A stretch of 64,000 nt of DNA from Candidatus Methylomirabilis sp. (GCF_028716865.1 NZ_JAQUOY010000005.1:1-64000); one strand, 5' to 3'. Counted from the first letter of the stretch, positions 1-10,031 are shown. Program-made: numbers and translations. Notes: generated from the sequence alone by a model not told the origin.

Positions 1-1250
1 GCGACCTTTTGCGCGATCGGAATCCGGTGCCGGACCACCTCATCCCGATCGATGCCGAGCAGACGGGCGAGTTCTCCAGGGTGGGGGGTGAGGATCGGCG
101 GGAGTGGAACATCGCGCAGCATTTCCAGGTTCGGTCCAAGGGCATTGATTCCATCGGCATCCACAACGATCTGCGCCTTGGCGGTGTTCACGACTGCCCG
201 GATCAGCTCGGCGGTCTCGGGATGCGTAGACAGGCCGGGACCGATCGCAATAACCCGTTTGCCCTGCATCAGATCCAGGACCCTCTCCAGGGCGGCGTGG
301 GCAATCGTGCGCTCTCTGGTCTCAGGGAGCGGCTCGGTCATCACCTCTGTAAGCTTGGCCTCCATGGCGTCGTTCAGGCTCTCAGGCAACGCCAGCGTCA
401 CTAACCCTGCGCCGATTCGAAGCGCGGAAAGGGCGCACATCGCCGCTGCCCCGGTCTTACCCGGCGAGCCGGCCAGGACCAGGACGTGACCATACGTCCC
501 TTTGTGGGCATTCGGGTCGCGTGGCGGGAGTACACTTGCCAGATCCTCAGCCTGCACGAGCGAGACATCGAGAAGCGGATCGGTGAGCAGTTGCCTTGGC
601 AGGCCGATGTCTACCGTCACGACCCGACCGGCACAGGAGGCCGCCGGATAGAGGATCAGTGCCCGCTTCGGCAGACCGAAGGTGACAGTGAGGACCGCGT
701 TGATGCTCGGTCCGGGGATGATCCCTTCATCACTGTTCAGGCCGGAGGGGATATCGAGGGCCACGATCGGCTTACCGGATCGGTTAAGCAGCTCGATAGC
801 CTCGCCCAAGAGACCCTTGGCAGGCCCAGTCGTCCCAGTTCCCAGGATGGCGTCCACGACGACGTCTGCTCGTTCAATCGTCCCCTGAATGACCTCGATC
901 TCCTGACTGATCGCCGCTTCATGGATCGGTACGCCTAATTTTCGAGTGATCTCGACATTCGTCCGCGCATCCCCCTTGATCTCCGCCTGCCGAGCCAGCA
1001 GAAACACCTCAACCGTGATCCCGCGGTTAAAGAGGTGACGCGCCACGACAAGGCCATCGCCGCCGTTGTTCCCCTTGCCACAGATCACGGCGACGCGGCT
1101 TCGCGTGAGATTCGGGAACGCGCGCTCCAGTTCCAGGACCGCCTGAAGTCCGGCGTTCTCCATCAGCAGCAGCGACGGGATGGCGTACTCCTCGGTCGCC
1201 CGTCGATCAAGCCGACGCATCTGGCTCGCCGTCACAACGCTCACGGCCAT
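1..1250 (-). CDS. nnr: Bifunctional NAD(P)H-hydrate epimerase / ADP-dependent dehydratase, 3'-truncated by window edge
   Basis: This gene runs off the left edge; about 416 codons are present. The enzyme repairs hydrated NAD(P)H: the N-terminal YjeF_N half epimerises R- and S-NAD(P)HX and the C-terminal half dehydrates the S form. I translated the minus strand from the ATG at 1250, preceded by an AGGAGGGG ribosome site. The N-terminal half shows VVTASQMRRLDRRA and the cofactor loop GKGNNGGDGLVVARHL. The C-terminal half begins near residue 230 with NAHKGTYGHVLVLAGSPGKTGAA and continues through a DADGIN stretch to HPGELARLLG, both typical of the dehydratase. It lies 24 bases downstream of acpS on the same strand, a common arrangement. 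Confidence 0.93.
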   Translation of the reverse strand, partial: MAVSVVTASQMRRLDRRATEEYAIPSLLLMENAGLQAVLELERAFPNLTRSRVAVICGKGNNGGDGLVVARHLFNRGITVEVFLLARQAEIKGDARTNVEITRKLGVPIHEAAISQEIEVIQGTIERADVVVDAILGTGTTGPAKGLLGEAIELLNRSGKPIVALDIPSGLNSDEGIIPGPSINAVLTVTFGLPKRALILYPAASCAGRVVTVDIGLPRQLLTDPLLDVSLVQAEDLASVLPPRDPNAHKGTYGHVLVLAGSPGKTGAAAMCALSALRIGAGLVTLALPESLNDAMEAKLTEVMTEPLPETRERTIAHAALERVLDLMQGKRVIAIGPGLSTHPETAELIRAVVNTAKAQIVVDADGINALGPNLEMLRDVPLPPILTPHPGELARLLGIDRDEVVRHRIPIAQKV

Positions 1251-1274
1251 CGTCCCCTCCTCGTCGCGCACTCT

Positions 1275-1661
1275 CTATCTGTCGTCAGTAGCCACAACAC
1301 AGGCCATCGCGTAGTCACCATCGTGCGTGAGACTCACCAGCATCTGCGTGATCCCAAGGCGGGCTGCGACCTCCCGGGCGCAGCCCGACAGGACCACGCT
1401 GGACGGCTCACGCCCGCCGCCCACGATCTGTACATCCTGCCACACCACCCCCTGCCCCCATCCGGTGCGAAGCGCCTTGAAGGCCGCCTCCTTTGCCGCA
1501 AAGCGGGCCGCGAGGTGTCGTCCGGGCGACCGGTGGCCTCTCAAGCGCGCCTGTTCCTCCGCTGTGAAGAGACGATCGAGCAGACGGGTGCCGTGACGCG
1601 CAACGGCACGTTCGAATCGTCCGATCTGCACGGCGTCGATGCCGATCCCGATCACCATCAC
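1275..1661 (-). CDS. acpS: Holo-[acyl-carrier-protein] synthase (AcpS)
   Basis: A 128-residue protein that transfers the 4'-phosphopantetheine arm of coenzyme A to the acyl carrier protein, whose gene is at 26218-26463. The N-terminus [15 protein letters not shown] carries the metal-binding aspartate, and [14 protein letters not shown] is the second signature (WxxKEA region) of the family. Length is normal. The start ATG overlaps the pdxJ stop by four bases (ATGA), so the two genes are probably translationally coupled. Confidence 0.95.
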   Translation of the reverse strand: MMVIGIGIDAVQIGRFERAVARHGTRLLDRLFTAEEQARLRGHRSPGRHLAARFAAKEAAFKALRTGWGQGVVWQDVQIVGGGREPSSVVLSGCAREVAARLGITQMLVSLTHDGDYAMACVVATDDR

Positions 1662-2392
1662 CGTCCCCCCGCACCGTCCTTCTCCATCGCCGCAAGCATC
1701 TCGTGGATCGCTCGCTCCAGCCCCACAAGAACGGCCCTGGCGATGATACTGTGGCCAATACTCAACTCCTCCACCTCCGGGATCGCTGCTACCGGCCCGA
1801 CATTGCGATAGTCCAGGCCGTGCCCGGCATTGATCCGAAGGCTCAACTCTCTTCCCACTGTCGCCGACTGAATGAGGCGAGTCAACTCAACCTGTTGCGC
1901 CTTGTAATCTCGCGCCTCCGCATACGATCCGGTGTGAAGCTCGACGAAGTCGGCGCCGGCGCGCGCAGCGGCCGATAACTGATCGCGTTCCGGGTCGATG
2001 AAGAGACTGACAACAATGCCGTCCTCTCGCAAGCGGCGCACACACCTCCCCACCTCATCGACGTGTCCGTGAACGTCCAGTCCTCCTTCAGTGGTAAGCT
2101 CCTCACGCCGCTCCGGAACGAGCGTCACCATCTCCGGTTTGAGCGCCAGCGCGATTCGGATCATCTCTTCTGTAGCGGCCATCTCCAGGTTCAGCTTCGT
2201 CTTGACCAATCGTCTAAGAAGTTCGACATCCCGATCCTGGATATGCCGGCGGTCTTCACGCAGGTGTACGGTAATCCCGGACGCACCGGCCAGCTCAACC
2301 AGCACGGCCGCCTGGACCGGGTCAGGTTCCTGCCCCCGTCTTGCCTGTCTAATCGTCGCGATATGATCGACGTTCACACATAACCCAACCAT
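1658..2392 (-). CDS. pdxJ: Pyridoxine 5'-phosphate synthase
   Basis: PdxJ condenses 1-deoxyxylulose 5-phosphate with 3-amino-2-oxopropyl phosphate to form pyridoxine 5'-phosphate in vitamin B6 synthesis. The protein (about 244 residues) opens with [23 protein letters not shown], in which NVDH and the ATxRQAR stretch are family hallmarks. It continues with [14 protein letters not shown] (His/Arg active-site segment), and ends with the phosphate-binding [10 protein letters not shown] and [15 protein letters not shown] chose the ATG at 2392, eight bases after a GAGG, over a GTG at 2401. A telomere-like repeat sits just upstream. Confidence 0.95.
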   Translation of the reverse strand: MVGLCVNVDHIATIRQARRGQEPDPVQAAVLVELAGASGITVHLREDRRHIQDRDVELLRRLVKTKLNLEMAATEEMIRIALALKPEMVTLVPERREELTTEGGLDVHGHVDEVGRCVRRLREDGIVVSLFIDPERDQLSAAARAGADFVELHTGSYAEARDYKAQQVELTRLIQSATVGRELSLRINAGHGLDYRNVGPVAAIPEVEELSIGHSIIARAVLVGLERAIHEMLAAMEKDGAGGR

Positions 2393-2409
2393 CACTCGCA
2401 CCTCACAAC

Positions 2410-2437
2410 CAGGGTATAGGGTCTAGGGTTTAGGGTA
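2410..2437. repeat. Telomere-like intergenic repeat, copy 1
   Basis: A 28-base unit built on AGGGTATAGGGTCTAGGGTT lies between glmM and pdxJ. It is identical over its whole length to 51366-51393 in the gap upstream of ccmC, and a diverged form is found at 57659-57700. Only intergenic copies are seen in this window. Confidence 0.8.
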
Positions 2438-2453
2438 AGGGATAGAACCGGTT

Positions 2454-3803
2454 TTAACCAAGTTCTTTTTCGATCACCAGCGCAATCTCTCGAGCCAGTC
2501 GCTCAACTTTCGCCGGCTCCTCGCCTTCCACCATCACACGAGCCACCGGCTCCGTGCCGGATAAGCGAACCAGGACTCGTCCTCGACCTCCCATACCCGC
2601 CTCCGCCGCTTGAATCGCCTCCTGCACCCGTGGAAGCGCCTCGATGGCGGCTCTGCGCCTGACAGGCACGTTGATCAAGATCTGAGGGTACGAGGTCATG
2701 CATGCCTTGAGTTCCGAAAGCGGCTTCCCACACCTCTGTATGATGGCCAGCACCTGCAGGGCGGTCACGATCCCGTCTCCGGTGGTATGGTGTTCGAGGA
2801 AGATGATATGCCCGGACTGCTCGCCCCCCAGCATGTATCGCTTCGCCAGCATTTCCTCCAGGACGTACCGATCGCCCACCGCGGCGCGAACAACCTTGAT
2901 CCCTGCCTCTTGCATCGCGACATCCAAGCCGATGTTGCTCATGACAGTCGCGACGATCGTATCTTCGCGCAGACGGCCTTCTCGCTTCAGGTCGAGGGCA
3001 CAGAGCGCGAGGATGTGGTCGCCATCTACCACCTCACCCTGTTCGTCCACAAACAGGACTCGGTCCGCGTCCCCGTCATGGGCAAACCCGAGGTGCGCCT
3101 TGTGTTGCACTACCGCCTGCCGCAGTCCTTCCGGATACAACGCGCCGCATCCTTTATTGATGTTGGTCCCGTCAGGCTCGACGTTGAGCGACACCACCTC
3201 GGCACTCAACTCTCTGAGGACTGCGGGCGATACCTTGTAGGCCGCGCCGTTGGCACAATCAACCACTACCCGCATTCCTTTCAGCGTCATTCCCTTGGGA
3301 AGGCTGTTTTTCGCAAATTCGATATAGCGGCCGACGGCATCGCCCACCCGGTAAGCCTTGCCGATCTCACGGGGCGCCGCTCTGATTCCATCAATCTCTC
3401 CGTTGCCGATCAGCTCCTCGATCCGTTGCTCCATCGCATCCGGCAGCTTCAGGCCATCGTGAGAAAAGAACTTGATGCCGTTATCCTCGTACGGGTTATG
3501 GGAGGCCGAAATCGCCACTCCGGCATCGGCTCGGAGGCTTCGCGTCATAAAGGCAATCCCAGGCGTCGGGAGCGGGCCGACTAACAGCACGTCCACGCCC
3601 ATCGAGGTGATTCCCGCTGTCAGCGCCGTCTCCAGCATATAGCCGGTCAGGCGTGTGTCCTTCCCGATGACGATCGCAGGCCGCTCGCTTGTCCCGCGTA
3701 GGAGATGAGCCGTTGCGCGCCCCACCTTGACCATGGTCTCCGGAGTCATCGGCTCCCTGTTGGCTACACCCCGAATCCCGTCGGTGCCGAATAGTTTTCG
3801 CAC
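2454..3803 (-). CDS. glmM: Phosphoglucosamine mutase
   Basis: GlmM interconverts glucosamine 6-phosphate and glucosamine 1-phosphate on the way to UDP-GlcNAc for peptidoglycan and LPS. The 449-residue protein shows [14 protein letters not shown] at the N-terminus, the phosphoserine loop [16 protein letters not shown], the metal loop [14 protein letters not shown], the sugar-binding [10 protein letters not shown] and the C-terminal phosphate site [16 protein letters not shown] chose a GTG start at 3803, five bases after GGAG, because family members begin at this RKLFGTDG. It follows ybbR and cdaA, the conserved cdaA-cdaR-glmM order in which GlmM can modulate c-di-AMP synthesis in some Firmicutes. 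Confidence 0.96.
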   Translation of the reverse strand: MRKLFGTDGIRGVANREPMTPETMVKVGRATAHLLRGTSERPAIVIGKDTRLTGYMLETALTAGITSMGVDVLLVGPLPTPGIAFMTRSLRADAGVAISASHNPYEDNGIKFFSHDGLKLPDAMEQRIEELIGNGEIDGIRAAPREIGKAYRVGDAVGRYIEFAKNSLPKGMTLKGMRVVVDCANGAAYKVSPAVLRELSAEVVSLNVEPDGTNINKGCGALYPEGLRQAVVQHKAHLGFAHDGDADRVLFVDEQGEVVDGDHILALCALDLKREGRLREDTIVATVMSNIGLDVAMQEAGIKVVRAAVGDRYVLEEMLAKRYMLGGEQSGHIIFLEHHTTGDGIVTALQVLAIIQRCGKPLSELKACMTSYPQILINVPVRRRAAIEALPRVQEAIQAAEAGMGGRGRVLVRLSGTEPVARVMVEGEEPAKVERLAREIALVIEKELG

Positions 3804-3846
3804 GATCACTCCTTTCTCCTCAATGCGCCTCGCCCTTGCGGTCACG

Positions 3847-4509
3847 CTACGAAGACGAGGGCCTGGGATTAGCCCTGATCTCAACTGAGACCTGGACGTG
3901 GACGGGCCCTTCCACTTTGACTAATTTCCCGAGAGGTTCAAGAGAGGTCAAGACACCAAAGTCATGAGATCGACCTTCAATACTGATAGTCGAGGTATAG
4001 ACCTTCTCCAGACGATTCACTTCGCTCCTCGGTCCAACCAACCGAACATGATCAGGGTGCGCAGAGGCCCGCTTGAAATAATACCCTGAGGTCGGATTCC
4101 CTTCCACGCGGGCTGCGACCCGCACCGTACGCTCTGTCACTGATTCTACGACGAGGCGAACCCACCTCGGCGAGACCTGGACGACTTCCACTCCGCGAGG
4201 GACATCAACTTGGTCGGACTTCACAGCAATGAGGTTCTCCCCTTCTTTCAGGGTTGAGAGATCCAGATTCACGTCTATCTCGTTGGGTGACAGGCCCGAG
4301 ATCAGACTTTTCGGACCACGCAACTGGACCGTGACGAAGTCTCCCGGAACATTGAGGAGGGCCGTATTTTTCGGAAGCCGTGCGAGCGTGAGCGGAGCAT
4401 TCAACGTACGCTCATCCCTCTGCTCCCCTGCGACCACCATCCATAGGGCAACAGCGAGGCCCAAAGAGGAGAGCTTGAGACCGAGATTATCAAAGAGTCC
4501 TCTGGACAT
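3847..4509 (-). CDS. ybbR: YbbR-domain protein (CdaR-like regulator of c-di-AMP cyclase)
   Basis: A 220-residue protein with one N-terminal membrane segment ([16 protein letters not shown], residues about 13-28), followed by an extracytoplasmic region with YbbR-type beta repeats (for example [14 protein letters not shown] and the [13 protein letters not shown] repeat). YbbR/CdaR proteins bind the membrane cyclase CdaA and tune its activity. The cyclase gene lies immediately upstream and glmM immediately downstream, which supports this role. Two or so YbbR repeats fit in this length, fewer than the four in some CdaR proteins. Confidence 0.85.
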   Translation of the reverse strand: MSRGLFDNLGLKLSSLGLAVALWMVVAGEQRDERTLNAPLTLARLPKNTALLNVPGDFVTVQLRGPKSLISGLSPNEIDVNLDLSTLKEGENLIAVKSDQVDVPRGVEVVQVSPRWVRLVVESVTERTVRVAARVEGNPTSGYYFKRASAHPDHVRLVGPRSEVNRLEKVYTSTISIEGRSHDFGVLTSLEPLGKLVKVEGPVHVQVSVEIRANPRPSSS

Positions 4510-4527
4510 GATCCTCTTACAGCTTTC

Positions 4528-4567
4528 CGTCCATGCTTCGACCAGCTCAGCACGAACGGTAATTGTG
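4528..4567. repeat. Dispersed imperfect palindrome (CTTCGACnnGCTCAG family)
   Basis: The core CATGCTTCGACCAGCTCAG followed by CACGAACGGTAAT recurs at 8512-8549 with few changes, and a shorter inverted relative lies at 8468-8494. The ends CGT(C/T)C and GAACG can pair. It sits in the gap between cdaA and ybbR. This class of intergenic palindrome is common in bacterial genomes. Confidence 0.65.
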
Positions 4568-4605
4568 AAATACGACGCCGGCCCTCAGATGCTGATCCCT
4601 CGAGC

Positions 4606-4632
4606 TAGACCAGACAGACCTGATAGACCAGG
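4606..4632. repeat. AGACCA-rich intergenic repeat, copy 1
   Basis: The stretch AGACCAGACAGACC followed by TGATAGACCA is repeated in inverted orientation at 6323-6348 (upstream of folP) with only a few mismatches. Both copies are intergenic, one on each side of the cdaA-folP pair. Confidence 0.6.
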
Positions 4633-4638
4633 GGATGT

Positions 4639-5457
4639 CTAACCGCTGATCGCTGATGGTGCTGCCACTTCTCTCGGCTTAGCGCCGGAACCGCCCCCAC
4701 GAGGCGGTCCCAAACGCTCCACGAGCAGGCGGCGCAGCATCTGAGCATCAAGACCCTTACTGATGGCCCCCGCCTGAACCAGAGACACGCTACCCATCTC
4801 CTCCGAAACGACGATGACGATGGCGTCGGTTTCCTCTGTCAGCCCGATGGCTGCGCGATGGCGCGTCCCGAGCCCCTCGCTGACGTCGCTGGTGAGTGTC
4901 AAAGGCAACAAGCAGGAGGCGGCAGCCAGACGCCCGCCCTGAATCACGACCGCCCCATCGTGGAGCGGCGAACCAGGACAAAAGATCGATTCCAATAACC
5001 GCCTCGACACCCGTGCGTCAAGAGGCGCACCGGAATCGACGTAGTCGGACAGCTTTGTCTCTCGCTCCAGGACAATAATCGCGCCGATCTTTTTCGCGGC
5101 CAATGAGGTTGCAGATCGAACGATCTCGTCAATCATGTACGCCTCTTCGCGCTTGGCAAAGGCGCGAAGCAGGCGGGAACGAAGGCCAACGGTGGCGAGG
5201 GCTCGACGGAGTTCCGGCTGAAAAAGGATGATGATTAGGAGAAACCAGACACCAAGCAGATTCTGCAGGACCCAGTTCACGGTCAGCAGACCGCCCTTGA
5301 GGGCGATTCGCGATGCGAGATAGACAAGTGCGAGACCCAGGATCATTTGCAGCGCCCGCGTCCCCTTGAACATCAGGAGAAGCTGGTAGGCCACGAATGC
5401 CACGATCAGCACGTCTACGGCGTCAACCCACGTGAATTGGGCCATTGTGGTCCACAT
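4639..5457 (-). CDS. cdaA: Membrane diadenylate cyclase (DisA_N/DAC domain)
   Basis: This 272-residue protein makes cyclic di-AMP from two ATP. It has a hydrophobic N-terminal third with about three membrane segments (DVLIVAFVAYQLLLM, LALVYLASRIAL, NLLGVWFLLIIILF) and then the DAC domain, with the catalytic pair of motifs SPLHDGAVVI (DGA) and GTRHRAAIG (RHR). I chose the ATG at 5457 because family members begin just before the first membrane helix. It starts five bases after the folP stop. The last codons (…PSAISG) are encoded by a CAGCGATCAGCGG-type repeat. Downstream ybbR and glmM complete the usual c-di-AMP module. Confidence 0.94.
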   Translation of the reverse strand: MWTTMAQFTWVDAVDVLIVAFVAYQLLLMFKGTRALQMILGLALVYLASRIALKGGLLTVNWVLQNLLGVWFLLIIILFQPELRRALATVGLRSRLLRAFAKREEAYMIDEIVRSATSLAAKKIGAIIVLERETKLSDYVDSGAPLDARVSRRLLESIFCPGSPLHDGAVVIQGGRLAAASCLLPLTLTSDVSEGLGTRHRAAIGLTEETDAIVIVVSEEMGSVSLVQAGAISKGLDAQMLRRLLVERLGPPRGGGSGAKPREVAAPSAISG

Positions 5458-5462
5458 GGCCG

Positions 5463-6305
5463 CTACGCCCTCCTGATCGCGTCCAACATCCTGACCAGAT
5501 GCGCACAGGGCTGGACATCGTGAATCCGGACAAAGGACGCACCGTGCAACACCGCCGCCGCAACACAGGCCGCCGTGCCATGGTGGCGCTGCTCTACCGG
5601 CAACTTCAGCACCTCCCCGACAAGCGATTTGCGCGATGGACCAACCATAATCGGCTTCCCAAGGCAATCAAGCTCCGCGAGATGTTGGAGCAGGGCTAAA
5701 TTGTCCTGCGACCGCTTCCCAAAACCCAGCCCGGGATCTACAACGATTGACTGCGGGTCAACGCCCATACGTTCGGCAAAGGCAACGCGATCGGCCAGGA
5801 AGGCCACGACCTCGCCAACAACATCGTTGTAGCGCGGTTCGATTTGCATATCCTGAGGGGTCCCCTTCATGTGCATAATAACAAGGCCGGCCCGCTTCTC
5901 AGCCACCACCGCCGCCAGACGCCCCTCTCCTCGAACGCCATAGACGTCGTTAATGATATCCGCCCCTTCCTCCAGGACGACCCTCGCCACCTCCGGTTTA
6001 TAGGTGTCTACCGCCACAGGAATCGTAAGCTTGGGCCGCAGGTCGCGCAGAACCGGAAGGATTCGGCGAAGCTCCTCGTCCACAGACACAGGGACGGCGC
6101 CTGGACGGGTTGACTCAGCGCCCATCTCCAGGATATCGGCTCCCTCCTCCACCATCTGCATGGCCTGATCGGTAGCTGCCCCAGGATCCAGGAAGCGACC
6201 GCCATCAGAAAAAGAGTCCGGAGTAATGTTCAATACCCCCACTATCCAGGTCTTTTCCTGAACATCTAACAGATGGTCCCGACAGCGAAAGTGTAATTGA
6301 GTCAT
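5463..6305 (-). CDS. folP: Dihydropteroate synthase
   Basis: FolP condenses p-aminobenzoate with 6-hydroxymethyl-dihydropterin diphosphate in folate synthesis and is the sulfonamide target. The 280-residue sequence carries the two family signatures: GVLNITPDSFSDGGRF near residue 24 and EMGAESTRPGAVPVS near residue 60. It ends with DPGLGFGKR, a SRKSLVG phosphate-binding loop and RIHDVQPCAHLVRM. It follows ftsH on the same strand, an order also seen in many proteobacteria, where folP, glmM and ftsH are neighbours. Confidence 0.96.
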   Translation of the reverse strand: MTQLHFRCRDHLLDVQEKTWIVGVLNITPDSFSDGGRFLDPGAATDQAMQMVEEGADILEMGAESTRPGAVPVSVDEELRRILPVLRDLRPKLTIPVAVDTYKPEVARVVLEEGADIINDVYGVRGEGRLAAVVAEKRAGLVIMHMKGTPQDMQIEPRYNDVVGEVVAFLADRVAFAERMGVDPQSIVVDPGLGFGKRSQDNLALLQHLAELDCLGKPIMVGPSRKSLVGEVLKLPVEQRHHGTAACVAAAVLHGASFVRIHDVQPCAHLVRMLDAIRRA

Positions 6306-6322
6306 TGAGTCAACTTAGTCAG

Positions 6323-6348
6323 TTGGTCTATCTGGTCTGTTTGGTCTT
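6323..6348. repeat. AGACCA-rich intergenic repeat, copy 2 (inverted)
   Basis: Read on the minus strand this is AAGACCAAACAGACCAGATA followed by GACCAA, matching 4606-4632. It lies in the 157-base gap between ftsH and folP, which otherwise shows no gene. Confidence 0.55.
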
Positions 6349-6462
6349 GGGTCGAACCAAATGCCGACAAAGGGGGCAGATAAAAACGATGGGCGATGCT
6401 GCGGAACGAAGAGATCAAATGTCCTCGCCTACAGTCCCGGTCAAGGGGCAGAGGACTTCACC

Positions 6463-8274
6463 TTAGGCGGGTGCCGGGACCGTGGCAGCAGCCCCGTTCA
6501 CGATGGCATCGATCTGAAGGCCGTCGAGCACCTCGGTTTCTAACAGGGCCTTTGCCAAGGCGTGCAGGACACCAATTCGCTCGATGATCAGCGCCTTGGA
6601 CTTGTCGTAGTTCGTCATGACGATCTGTTTGACTTCTCGATCGATCTCCACCGCCGTCTGCTCGCTATAATCCTGATGCTGGGCGATCTCCCGACCCAAA
6701 AAGATCATCTCTTCGCGCTTGCCGAACGTGAGAGGGCCCAGCCTCTCGCTCATGCCCCATTCGCACACCATCTTCCTGGCCAGATCGGTGGCTCGTTCGA
6801 TGTCGTTCCCTGCTCCGGTGGTCATCTGACCGAAGACCAACTCCTCCGCAACGCGTCCGCCCATCATGATGGCGATCTCGTTGAGGAGATACTCCTTCGC
6901 GTAGTTGTGCTTCTCGTCGATGGGTAACTGCTGGGTCATACCGAGCGCTCGGCCCCGCGGGATGATCGTCACTTTGTGAATCGGGTCGGTTCCGGGGAGG
7001 ACCTTCGCCACCAGGGTGTGTCCGGCCTCATGATAGGCGGTCACCTTTCGCTCCTCCTCGCTGATGACGATGCTCCTCCGCTCGACGCCCATCATCACTT
7101 TGTCTTTGGCGTTCTCGAAGTCCGTCATGCCCACGGCTTTCTTATTTTGCCGGGCGCCCAACAGGGCTGCCTCATTCACGAGGTTGGCCAGGTCAGCCCC
7201 GGAAAAGCCGGGGGTCCCCCTAGCCAGAAGCGTGAGGTCAACGTCGGCGTCAAGAGGAATCTTTTTCGTGTGGACGCGCAGGATCCCCTCGCGCCCCCTG
7301 ATGTCAGGTCTTGCCACTACGACCTGGCGATCAAACCGTCCGGGCCGAAGCAGCGCCGGATCCAGGACATCCGGGCGGTTGGTCGCGGCGACCAGGATCA
7401 CCCCGTCGTTTGACTCGAAGCCATCCATCTCGACCAGGAGCTGATTCAAGGTCTGCTCCCGCTCGTCGTGACCGCCACCGAGACCCGCGCCCCTATGCCT
7501 GCCTACGGCGTCGATCTCATCCACGAAGATAATACAAGGGGCCTGCTTTTTGCCCTGTTCAAACAGATCCCGCACTCGCGAGGCGCCGACACCAACGAAC
7601 ATCTCCACAAAGTCCGAGCCGGAGATGCTGAAAAAGGGGGCATTGGCCTCACCGGCGATCGCCCGCGCGAGCAGCGTCTTACCCGTGCCAGGGGGACCCA
7701 TAAGCAACACACCCTTGGGAATCCTCCCGCCGAGTTTCTGAAACCTCGGCGGGTCCTTCAGGAACTCAATAATCTCCCGAAGCTCCTCTTTTGCCTCATC
7801 CGCACCCGCGACATCGGCAAAAGTCACCTTGCTTTGCTTGTCAGATAGCAGGCGCGCTCGACTTTTCCCGAATGAGAGGGCCTTTACGCCACCGCCCTGC
7901 ATCTGTCGCATGAAGAAAATCCATACCCCGATAAACAGCAGCATCGGAAGCCACGACAGCAGCATATTGACATACCAGGGATTCCCGTCAACCGGTTTTG
8001 CAATAATTCGAACCCCCTTCTGCCGCAGCTCTGAAATCATATCCTTATCATCAGGGGTATAGGTCCGAAAGACTTCGCCGCTGGTAAGCTTCCCCTTAAT
8101 ATCCGCCCCCTTCACGATGACCTCCGCAACCTCACCCTTCGTGACCTTGGCCATGAAGTCGCTGAAGATCAACTCCTTCTCCTGTGGCTGGTTCTGATTG
8201 AAAATGTTGAAGACCAGCACCATGATTAATCCGATAACAAGCCACAGGGCAAGATTCTTAAAAAACGGGTTCAA
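6463..8274 (-). CDS. ftsH: ATP-dependent zinc metalloprotease FtsH
   Basis: Membrane-anchored AAA+ protease that degrades unstable membrane and cytosolic proteins. The 603-residue protein has a first membrane helix ([15 protein letters not shown]), a periplasmic loop, a second helix ([18 protein letters not shown]), Walker A GPPGTGKT, Walker [13 protein letters not shown], the second region of homology ending [10 protein letters not shown], and the zinc site HEAGH. I chose a TTG start at 8274: it is preceded by a full AGGAGGG seven bases upstream and gives the usual [10 protein letters not shown] beginning. An ATG at 8301 in frame has no such site. A good sigma-70 promoter lies at 8350-8378. 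Confidence 0.96.
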   Translation of the reverse strand: MNPFFKNLALWLVIGLIMVLVFNIFNQNQPQEKELIFSDFMAKVTKGEVAEVIVKGADIKGKLTSGEVFRTYTPDDKDMISELRQKGVRIIAKPVDGNPWYVNMLLSWLPMLLFIGVWIFFMRQMQGGGVKALSFGKSRARLLSDKQSKVTFADVAGADEAKEELREIIEFLKDPPRFQKLGGRIPKGVLLMGPPGTGKTLLARAIAGEANAPFFSISGSDFVEMFVGVGASRVRDLFEQGKKQAPCIIFVDEIDAVGRHRGAGLGGGHDEREQTLNQLLVEMDGFESNDGVILVAATNRPDVLDPALLRPGRFDRQVVVARPDIRGREGILRVHTKKIPLDADVDLTLLARGTPGFSGADLANLVNEAALLGARQNKKAVGMTDFENAKDKVMMGVERRSIVISEEERKVTAYHEAGHTLVAKVLPGTDPIHKVTIIPRGRALGMTQQLPIDEKHNYAKEYLLNEIAIMMGGRVAEELVFGQMTTGAGNDIERATDLARKMVCEWGMSERLGPLTFGKREEMIFLGREIAQHQDYSEQTAVEIDREVKQIVMTNYDKSKALIIERIGVLHALAKALLETEVLDGLQIDAIVNGAAATVPAPA

Positions 8275-8349
8275 CCTTTTCCCTCCTGTTACCAATCCCA
8301 TTTCCTCACTCAGCAGGTTGATGCATAAGATTTTTTAGCACTATAATCA

Positions 8350-8378
8350 TTTATATCAAAAAGCTTATGGGTTTTCAA
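8350..8378 (-). promoter_or_regulatory. Probable sigma-70 promoter of ftsH
   Basis: On the minus strand TTGAAA (8378-8373) and TATAAA (8355-8350) are separated by exactly 17 bases. Transcription would start about 70 bases upstream of the ftsH TTG codon, in a locally AT-rich stretch. Confidence 0.6.
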
Positions 8379-8467
8379 CGTAATATACCCGCAAACCGTC
8401 TTCCAACGTCTGGAAGGCCAAACCGGCCAAGCTAATGCAGTGTATCCGATGCTTCTTTACACATTCC

Positions 8468-8549
8468 GTTCGCCCTGAGCCTGTCGAAGGGTGAAGCTTG
8501 TTGCGGCGTTCCGTTCATGCTTCGACTGGCTCAGCACGAACGGTAATCG
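8468..8549. repeat. Inverted pair of CTTCGAC/GTCGAAG dispersed repeats
   Basis: The unit at 8512-8549 matches 4528-4567. A second unit at 8468-8494 (CCTGAGCCTGTCGAAGG core) lies in the opposite sense, so the two could fold together. They fill part of the roughly 340-base gap between ftsH and tilS (8275-8615). Apart from these repeats and the ftsH promoter I see nothing in this gap. Confidence 0.6.
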
Positions 8550-8615
8550 TGAGACATGACACTCGCGAGCGGTAATACGATTTCATCTCCCATCAATAAG
8601 AGCGCTATCGATGCG

Positions 8616-10031
8616 TTATCCCGTGTATCCGCCTGTATCGGCTGCACGCAGCCGGAGAATACGCCGCGTCGAATCGGTTACCTTAAACCGTTCGTCCACT
8701 CGAAAGCCAACGACCCATACGATCTGACCACCTGAAACTACCAACGGGATGTTCCCGCGTTGATTGCGCGGCACCTTTGCGTCTACGAAGAAGTCCTGGA
8801 GTTTTTTCCGGCCATCCATCCCGAGGGGAACGAACCGGTCACCCTCCTCCCACCCTCTGACGTGTAGCTCCTTTCCGGTACAATCAGCATCAAGGAGGGC
8901 GGTCCAGGTATCCGGCGGGGGTTCGCTCCGGGACCACTCCTCAAGGAGGTCGCTTCTCAAGATGAGCGGCGAGTCCGGAATGACCGTGAGACCTGGGACA
9001 GCAAGCGGGAAAGATGAAATGCGGCCCCTTACTTGACCCTCCCCCACCGAAAGAACAATGCCGGCGCCTGCCCTTCTTGCGCGCAACCCACCTGACGCCT
9101 GAATAGTGCCCTGCGCGCCCTCCGTCAGCAAGAGTCGATCGATGAGGAGTATCTGCTGAAAGGTCAGGCCTGCTCGGCTATCTCGCAGGTATTCGGCGGA
9201 TCGCCGAATGATCCGCCATCTCAGAGCGGTGGGAAGAGTAGCCATGCGGGGAATAGACAGTACCAACTCCTCACGCGATCGCGAGAGCAGGACAGTCCCC
9301 AGCTCTTGCTCGACTATCGCGTTCAGTAGTGTGTCCTCAGCCTCAAGGATTCTGGCTGTATTCGCCAGAGCATGGACGATGCGGGGGTTATACCGCTTCG
9401 CCAGTCTCGGTAGGAGTTCCAGGCGAATCCGGTTCCGGCCGTACGAGAGGCTCCGGTTCGAGGAGTCCTCGACGTACGGGATCCTCTCCTTTCGCGCGTA
9501 CCGTTCGATCTCCTCCCGTGAGCAGTCGATCAACGGGCGAATGATCCGGCCTCTCACGGGCGGGATCCCTCCAAGCCCCCTGACCCCTGATCCCCGGAGC
9601 AGATTCATCAAGACAGTCTCCGCCTGGTCGTCACGGTGATGGCCTACGGCGATGCTGTCGGCGCCTCGCTCGTTCGCCACCTGTTCCAGGAATCGGTAGC
9701 GGAGATCACGGGCGGCGGCCTGAAGCGAGCCCACCCCCCGTTCCCGCAACGCCCTCCCGTCGGCCGTCGTAATGGTCACAGGAATCTGATAGGCCTCGCA
9801 TTGGCGACGCACAAAGTCGGCCGCCTCAGCCGACTCCGCCCCTCGGAGATCGTGGTTCAGATGGGCGACATGGAGAGAGATGTGATAGCGGATTCGGAGA
9901 CGCAGCAGAAGGTTAAGCATCACCATCGAATCAACACCGCCCGATACGGCGAGAACAACCATCTCTCCCGCTACCAGCATCCGATGCCGATCGATTGTCT
10001 CTTGAGCCCTATGAAGCAGCGCGTCCCTCAT
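8616..10031 (-). CDS. tilS: tRNA(Ile)-lysidine synthase
   Basis: TilS converts C34 of the tRNA-Ile(CAU) anticodon to lysidine, using ATP and lysine, so that AUA is read as isoleucine. The 471-residue protein has the PP-loop LAVSGGVDSMVML near residue 30, the VAHLNHDLRG and VGHHRDDQAETVLMNLLRGSG motifs, and a C-terminal substrate-binding domain (LHVRGWEEGDRFVPLGMDGRKKLQDFFVD). It heads the minus-strand block that continues with ftsH and folP; the tilS-ftsH pairing is common. Confidence 0.95.
   Translation of the reverse strand: MRDALLHRAQETIDRHRMLVAGEMVVLAVSGGVDSMVMLNLLLRLRIRYHISLHVAHLNHDLRGAESAEAADFVRRQCEAYQIPVTITTADGRALRERGVGSLQAAARDLRYRFLEQVANERGADSIAVGHHRDDQAETVLMNLLRGSGVRGLGGIPPVRGRIIRPLIDCSREEIERYARKERIPYVEDSSNRSLSYGRNRIRLELLPRLAKRYNPRIVHALANTARILEAEDTLLNAIVEQELGTVLLSRSREELVLSIPRMATLPTALRWRIIRRSAEYLRDSRAGLTFQQILLIDRLLLTEGAQGTIQASGGLRARRAGAGIVLSVGEGQVRGRISSFPLAVPGLTVIPDSPLILRSDLLEEWSRSEPPPDTWTALLDADCTGKELHVRGWEEGDRFVPLGMDGRKKLQDFFVDAKVPRNQRGNIPLVVSGGQIVWVVGFRVDERFKVTDSTRRILRLRAADTGGYTG

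Noticed and set aside
1035-1811. Long plus-strand frame across nnr-acpS-pdxJ
   Set aside because: It lies opposite three well-supported minus-strand genes and its translation shows no domain; antisense shadow.
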